Part shown: positions 57,392-64,000 of the stretch, one piece after another
How the letters are laid out: each line of letters opens with the position of its first letter
Numbering within the stretch: position 1 is the first letter of the stretch
Notes under the pieces: generated by a model
The model's input: only the letters and a program-made list of their open reading frames with translations
Databases searched by the model: none
What the model was told of the DNA's origin: nothing
Position numbers and translations under genes: made by a program
Source: Diatrype stigma
Lineage: Eukaryota > Ascomycota > Sordariomycetes > Xylariales > Diatrypaceae
Assembly (NCBI GenBank): GCA_022225965.2
Contig: JAKJXP020000001.1
Span: forward strand, 620,001 to 684,000
Direction of reading: 5' to 3'
DNA: 64,000 nucleotides

Positions 57392-60300
57392 AGGCCAACA
57401 TACCACTGTTGACTCCAAATCTAGAGCTGTTGACTCTGGGAGACGACTGGGGTTTCGATCTGGGAGTTAACGTGCCCCAAATGACGATTTTTCTTTCTCT
57501 TTCATTTCAAGGCGGGTTGCTTCGGATATGGTGTTGAGTGCTTCCAAGACATGAGGTGAAGCCTTTCACATGACACAGTTGGGGATGGTTTCAAAAGTGA
57601 TCATCCTAGCCGCGCCATTTGGCTTATGGTGGGCTCGGGTTTGTCTTGACTTGGGGAGTTGGAACTTGAAGATACCCTCTCTTGTTGTGTTTGGACCAGT
57701 GTAACTGCATGATTAACGAAAGGGATGACGTTTGGAAGATTTATGACAATTTTAATGACCACCACTAAGAGAATAGTGTTCCATATGCCTGGGGGAAGTT
57801 CTGTGCATCGCGGATCATCTGTCTTTTGAGACTGATCCAGATATTCAAGAGACCAATGTATTGGTACGTGATGATATTGACAAAAGCCGTCAATGTAAGT
57901 TGAGCGTGTCTCCATAAGTGGTGGGCATATCTTTGTGACTGCTTATAACCGGAGAATTGACTGTGTGTCTCTCGGTTACTAACAACAAGTTCGAACAGTA
58001 GAGACAGACTGCTGCGCGTGAGCCTGCTCTCCTAAACATTGAGGTATTCTCGATGTGAACGATTTCCTAAATTGCAACCAAGGAGGCTTCGAGGTTGAAG
58101 ACTGCTCTGTAGAACTGATAGAGGAGGCACCGCACATCCCTTGTTTCAAGTCATGTGCCATGGAATCTGGCTAATGGGAGCCCATTCCCGGACACAGGTA
58201 GCAAAACCTGCCTAGATATAACCGTGGCCTGGTGCAGGCTAGAACCCGTCCAATACGGCGAAAGCATCCTGGAGGAAAGGGTGACTTGCAGTAGTAACAC
58301 GAGCACGCGAACCCCCCCCAGGAAGAAACTGAGGAAAAGAGAAGAAATCAACACATAGGAAAGGACTGCTTCGAGTGAGGGTGGCTGACAGAAGCTCGCC
58401 AAAAGGCAAGTACCTGGCAAATAAAGTTTCACAAGGATCAAGCGAAATGGTCGCACGCTCGCGATACAAGCATTTCAAGTAAGACAGGTGTAGATTGCTG
58501 AATAATTGATAGTTTGGTATAAGCGCTCTAGGGGAACGATGGTCTTTTGATGTTCGAAGCAGGATGACAAAAAGGCGGGCAACACAGAGGTTGGGGAGGA
58601 CGGGAGGTTGGGTTGCGACGGCTGCTACATGTCCGACGTAGGATTCTCGGAAGCAACGAATCTCTTTGGCTAATGGCGAATTCCTGGTCACATGTACGTT
58701 ACATGTATCAAATAAGCTGTCACTTGGGCTGGAATTGCTGCAGGCAGAATCGGTTTTGCTTTATGTGCGGTGTGTTGTGGAAACGTCTCGTCCTATGGAT
58801 GATGCATTGACACGGGGTGAAACTTGATTGATGTTACTTGGGCTTATGTAAGGCTGAAAGCTTCCAGCTGCGAGCAGCTGCCAGCAGCTGATCCATGCCC
58901 AGGTCCACGGGTGCCTCCTTCCAATGCCTCAATTCCATATCCATGGATCCATGGATCAATCTGGATCGAGGTCCCATCAAGCGCCATCAAGTTTCAACCC
59001 ATGTAAACCCATGTAGTATGTACGTGACCGACAGCCGTAACTAATACCTGCACACCTATTTCACATGTGTATGTCGACATACATGTCTTCCATTATACCC
59101 GTTACACCCCCTATGGCCATTAGATCACTGCATATATACAGCATGTGAACTTTGCGTTCATCACACCCGAAGTACACTAACACCTGACCAGATTGATATG
59201 CCCATATCTCAGTATGGATGCTGCAGTCTGCCACGGGCCAATTGCTTTATAGGTCGAACAATTGGAGCACTCTATCAGGCAACCACAGCTTTAGAGCTGC
59301 GGATGTCCATTGAGAAATCGAGCTACTGCAATTGATAAAATGTATTGCAGTGGCGTATGACAGACAGGCTCAAGAGTTATGGCAAATCATTGGCTACTAC
59401 AGCATACTTATGGTCTAAGCATCCAACCATAACTTAGTAACTTGGGTGACCGTACTATGTAGCTTACTTTGTGACTTCTTTGCGGACCTCACCAATAAGT
59501 AACGACGATCGAAAGGACACCAGGCGATATGAGCGAACATACCGCATAACTAGTAGATATCTTGAAGATTGAGAAATAGAGAAAGCTGTATTCTATTTTG
59601 CTCTTTTTCTTTTTCCTTTTAACTGGATGGTGGGGCATGGCGGGGTGAGTTGTAGAAAAGGGGCAGGTATGAATTCCGATGTCTCAGATAGCTTCCACCT
59701 ACATATCATGCCAGTGGCAAGTGCAGCTGACATGCTCTGCGCTCTATGGAAGTGCATAGCTTTAATCTACTTCTACTTCTAGCAGGATCAGTTGCTAATA
59801 GTATCCGGAGTAGGTCGGAGACAATGTTCAACATTGGCAACTTGATTTAGCCAATGGCTCTTGCATATTCCTTATGTGCAGCCTGAAATATTGACACATG
59901 CAAGCATTCAGAGTCAGAGATTATGAGAACAGAGTTGGACGTTTAACCCTGCTCATGCACTTACAAGAATGTAGCTGTTCAGCAACAGGCTTGCCGGACA
60001 TACCTAACTTAATATATCGCTATGTTCCTGATATCTTGCTCAAGCAACTGATAACCGGTAATTATCCAACTTCCTAGGTAGCTGAAGTCGCTACCGTAGG
60101 TCAAGCCGTTTGGCATCACCACGCGGTTTTCTCTAGCGTCGTCTTAACGGACCGACACCGGCCCCAACGCAAGGCAAGACAAGGGTAGCTGAGGTCGGGG
60201 TAGATCACTATAGATGACCCACCACTCAAGAAAAAAGAAAAGGAAAAAAAGTTTTCTTCATGAGAACAAGATCCCATCACCCCCTACATAAGTACTACCT

Positions 60301-61082
60301 AGTATACATGCCATGCCGGCTTCTCCAATTCGTTAACTACCGCTTTCGTTCTTCATATTGCGCACACGACTGTCGTGACCATAGCATGCTGTTCTCTAAT
60401 TAGTCCTTGGGGAGCTGAGTGTGGTGTTGCCGTTAGGTTGCAATACGTGGCAGATTCCAGCAGTGCAAAAATATCCATCCATCCATCCACTGGGGGCGGC
60501 ATCATCGACACTGACACCAATCGGTCGTCGATCTCAAGATGCGCCGGGATGATTTGGATTGGCTGAATATCCCGGCACCGATATGTGGGTTTTCTTATAG
60601 GGTCAATCGAGCCGGAAACCGAGAAAAAGAAAGGATTTGTGAAATTGCCCAGTGCAACCCTGGTCAGTCGCGCGTCATGTCCAGGATTGGCGTCAATTTC
60701 GCGTCCCTCGACGCGCCTGTAAATTGGCGGGGTTTCCCGAACCCCCCACATAGTTATCACTTCATCGGTTCCTCTGGCACATCGACTTTCTCACATATCG
60801 TCTCTGTATGAATGTGTTGCAAGGCGCAACTCGTGTTTGATGGAATTGCTTGCATTGAGACTTAGATCAGGATCAATTACAATGTAAGGCCGGCCAGGCC
60901 AAGTCGCTGAACCCTGGGGACGCAGGTACGGCGCATTTTGAATTCTCACATAAGATGAGCTCGAATCATGAGAAGGCCCGTTCTATCGGCCGAAGCAAGT
61001 CATGGGGCTCTGAGGGGGTTGGTAGACTATACTTCCGTTCGATTTCGCAAGGCTGCCCTGTTTAGATTGCACCCAGTAATAA

Positions 61083-61097
61083 TATATATATATATAT
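61083..61097. repeat. (TA)n microsatellite
   Basis: About seven TA units in noncoding DNA. Confidence 0.8.
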
Positions 61098-63604
61098 GTC
61101 ACATACATAATTGCTTGCGCAACTCCTTGCAATGGTCATGACTTCCGTAAAGGTCACACGTCCGGCTACATAAACGCTGAATCTAGGCCGGGTGAAAGGT
61201 CGCATCGCGTAAAACATAGTAACATGTCTTACCTGACCATCAACCAAAGGGTAGCTACAGTGTGCGGATAGACATTGTAGGTATCCTATCAAAATACGGC
61301 CAGGAACTTGTCATCCTATGGTGAACGAACGCCTCGACTCCATTCAATTGGTCTAGTCTAGACTGAACTGAACTGGATATCGTCGTCATCTTTGCATGGC
61401 TTGATACGAAGAGATGCGACACGCATAGAGTCACGTTTGTTTGCAATCCAAATCCACAAAGCATATATGTCTGTCCTGGTTGGTAAGGAACTTTGGAACT
61501 GAGGAGGAGAACGAACGAAAATGCCCAAATCAGCCACCCACGCTGTGACCAGCCTCCGTTTTCGCCAAACCGATATCTCGCGGTATTGGACACAGCCATC
61601 CAACTAGGCTTCGTGCTTTCTTAAACACGCGTCAGTACGTCCAGTCGTTTACTTGCCCCGTACAGCCTGCAGCGCTCTATATACCTATCAAGATTCACCT
61701 CCCAACTCCACCCAATGCGCATTCGGTCGATCGCTGCAGGTGCGTTTCTGTCGTGTCCCCCTTCGTTGGCGCAACTTACATCCCGGAGTGCATGAGCTGG
61801 TCGACCTAACTAACGACAGTCGGGCTCGGGCTACCTGACGTTAGTATGTACGATATCGAACCCTACCTGCAAAAATAGGTACGAAGTAGTTGTAGGTAGG
61901 CGTGGTAGGTAGGGATGCCTCGTCTATCAAGCAGCTACAAACCCTTCCAAGCCTCCAACACCCGCCGCCTGTCAGTCCACTTTCCCTTTCTGTACAATAC
62001 GCTCAACCATCGAGGCTCTAGTCTGTAATACGATCTGACCAGCCCTGCCACCATCTTTATCAGCGAGGGTACGTTATGTGTAGGACCTAATCTAGATACG
62101 TGAACGTCAAAAAGCTCTTGGGGAAAATAATAATGTTCATCCCCCGGTGTTGTTCACAAGCCAAGTTAGACTGGGACCTGCTGGGTTTAGTCGCTAAGAA
62201 GCACGATTATGCGAACATGCTAGCTTTGGACTGCCCTGCCCTGACTCCCTGCGGGCAATGAGCATCGCCGAATCATGAATGAGTATATCAACTCAACCTG
62301 ACCGCCTGATAGTTTCCACATGATTGCATCGTTCGCAGTGGAGAAATGACTGGGCTTCCAAGCCAGCGACACATGTAGCTATGTACATATATATCGATCA
62401 GTGAATTATTACATAGCCAGCCAGGTTCGTCCCCGGAATGATACTACAGTAGCTCACAGGCACGCAAGTTGACAGGTCTCTGCTGCATCTGTTCCTCTTC
62501 TGGTTACTACATACCTAATAGGTAAAATAAGATAGGAATAGTTTGGCTTCGCCTATCATGGCACATAAGAGCCTTTCCACTTTCCCCAAGCAAAATCCCC
62601 CAGAAGCCCACTCGCGCAGTCTGGTCTGGTCTAGTCACCGTCTAGGTTTATGTGCGTAGGTGGATGGAAGGTGATTTACCTTGATATGTGTATCAAACGT
62701 ACATACATAACCACCTACATACCCGCCCCTGGCGCGCCTACTGGTCTACTACTGTAGGTACGGGTCAGGTCAGCAAGGTCAAGTGGTCTATATACTGCCC
62801 CCCTAAGTAGTTACCTGGCTCTAGACGATATACTATGTAGCATAGGTATAACACTGTCAAGTGTGAAGGGGAGTTTGTAGACGGGCAGGCAGATGGGGGC
62901 TCCCGTCGCTATCCACCCGCTTCGTGTACCAATAGCAACGAATCGCATCAAGTCAGCAAAGGTTGGAAAGATAGGTACTTCGTTCGTACATTCATGGATC
63001 CATGGGTCCAAGGATGCGCATCAAGCGCATCCCATCCCATCATACGCCCCTGTCGTTCGTCTTCTCTGGTTCTGATTTTGTGCGCCCCAAGACCGGCGTG
63101 GAACAGTCTGTTCCTGATTAGGTAGACGCCAAACTCTTAACTGCAAATTAGCAGACTGGCACTAAGACGCACCCTAGCTACCCTACAGACTGGCTGAACT
63201 GGTGACTGGCATACCCGACACCTACTTCATTCAGCACTCAACCCACATGCCCTCTTCGTTCGCTTTTCTTTCTCTTTTCTCCAACCTCTTCAGAATTCGC
63301 AACCAGTCGTTCATTCTCTCCCCTATTTCCTTGGTGGTGGAGTTGTGGTTTGCGGTTTCCAGGTCGGCCAGAAAGGTACTCAACCGACTGTTTGTTTCGC
63401 TAGGGAGCCCCGGGTTCACTAGCGAGGAAACGGGCGGCTTTGGCTTTTAATCATCAATTGTCGATTGTACCGACTCCGAGGTCATTGTACCCCCGTGCCA
63501 GCCAGCCAGCCACCCGGGCACTTGCAACTTGCTTCAGGTTGTGTCGCTTCCAGTTGCCAATCTCCAGCTACCTCCAGTGTCTATACTGCAATACCTACAC
63601 TACA

Positions 63605-63662
63605 AACTACATACTCCCTACATACTACATACTACATACTACCTACATACTACATACCTACC
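63605..63662. repeat. CTACATA-type tandem repeat
   Basis: Seven or so imperfect 7-8 base units of the form TACTACA/TACCTACA in noncoding DNA near the right end. Confidence 0.75.
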
Positions 63663-63789
63663 TCGAGTCGCAGGAGCATTGGGCATTGGCTGACAGCTGC
63701 ACAATTGCGCACAACTGCACAACTTCGATTGATGATTAACGATTAACGTCTAAACCGCACCATCGATAACTATCCGTGCAGCCGCCTAC

Positions 63790-64000
63790 GGGTATCGTCG
63801 AACCCCCGAACCCCCAAGTCTCGACGACCCGGCCCAGTTTCCTTCTCCACCCAACCCATCTCCCCAATTGACGGCACCCTCCCCCACCCCCCCTTTCGCC
63901 TCTCTCACGACTCTCACGACCTTTCTTAGTTTCTTCTTCTGTTTGCGCCTTGTCGCATCTAATCGTCAGAAATACCAGAGCTGGTCAACATATCAAAATA
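63790..64000 (+). promoter_or_regulatory. CT-rich leader, probable promoter of a gene right of the window
   Basis: Long C/T-rich stretches (CCCTCCCCCACCCCCCC, CTTTCTTAGTTTCTTCTTCTG) on the plus strand, as in 5' regions of filamentous-fungal housekeeping genes. The gene itself is not seen. Confidence 0.4.

Larger units (their letters stand above)
57392..64000. other. 6.6 kb stretch with no supportable gene
   Basis: Frames up to about 135 codons occur on both strands, but none shows a domain or credible exon chain; the best is a 104-residue minus-strand frame at 57601-57915 with one hydrophobic segment (LLVVVIKIVINLPNVIPFV). Features seen: TA dinucleotide run at 61083-61097, CATACTA-like tandem repeat at about 63600-63660, and a strongly CT-rich last 200 bases, which looks like the promoter/leader of a plus-strand gene starting beyond the window. 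Confidence 0.55.

Noticed and set aside
58151..58691. Overlapping hydrophobic minus-strand frames
   Set aside because: Two different registers are open over the same DNA, neither with convincing family or splice features.
1..64000. Transposons, RIP-mutated repeats, tRNA/rRNA genes, CRISPR arrays
   Set aside because: No transposase or reverse-transcriptase text, no long repeats, no AT-only RIP blocks, no convincing tRNA T-loop/anticodon combination seen; CRISPR is not expected in a fungal nuclear genome.

Overview
The window looks like a piece of chromosome from a filamentous ascomycete (Pezizomycotina, most like Sordariomycetes). Reasons: genes carry several short introns (48-190 nt) with GT..AG borders and CTAAC/CTGAC branch sites; the proteins are typical of moulds (Cch1 channel, Zn(II)2Cys6 regulators, CYP504-type P450, fungal-type M19 dipeptidase); and long intergenic stretches separate regulatory genes. 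No rRNA, tRNA, CRISPR array or intact transposon was recognised. Exon coordinates were set by hand from splice signals, reading frame and family consensus; all models given close in frame, one of them (the permease at 30.1-31.9 kb) only by accepting an odd splice site.

Left part (1-27.7 kb), mostly housekeeping: the Cch1 calcium channel (minus; its C-terminal tail leaves the window), a DDT/WHIM-like plus PHD-finger chromatin protein (plus), a 6.7 kb stretch without recognisable genes, a polyglutamine-rich MATA_HMG-box transcription factor (plus), the ER/Golgi SNARE Sec20 ending in KDEL (minus), mitochondrial ribosomal protein mL53 (plus) and inorganic pyrophosphatase (minus) with a long in-frame upstream extension that looks like a mitochondrial presequence.

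Middle part (29-39.3 kb), accessory: a possible orphan membrane protein, a Dal5/allantoate-permease-like MFS transporter divergent from a membrane-anchored M19 dipeptidase (a likely dipeptide-use module), a CYP504-type (phenylacetate hydroxylase family) P450, an assembly gap between a G run and a C run, and an unrecognised seven-helix membrane protein.

The most interesting region is 39.6-53.1 kb, a compact set of seven genes that reads like a sugar-catabolism cluster: aldo-keto reductase, sugar-porter MFS transporter, SMP-30/gluconolactonase-type lactonase, class II (ketose-bisphosphate-type) aldolase, a Zn(II)2Cys6/Fungal_trans_2 regulator, one SDR, and a second SDR strongly like fungal L-rhamnose 1-dehydrogenase (LRA1). 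Uptake, oxidation of an aldose to a lactone, lactone opening, a second oxidation/reduction and C-C cleavage can all be assigned, but the lactonase and aldolase are not from the families used in the known fungal rhamnose route and no dehydratase is present. The cluster is organised round two divergent promoters, one with a perfect 16-bp palindrome. A second, atypical Zn(II)2Cys6-type regulator follows at 55.4-57.4 kb, and the last 6.6 kb shows no supportable gene.
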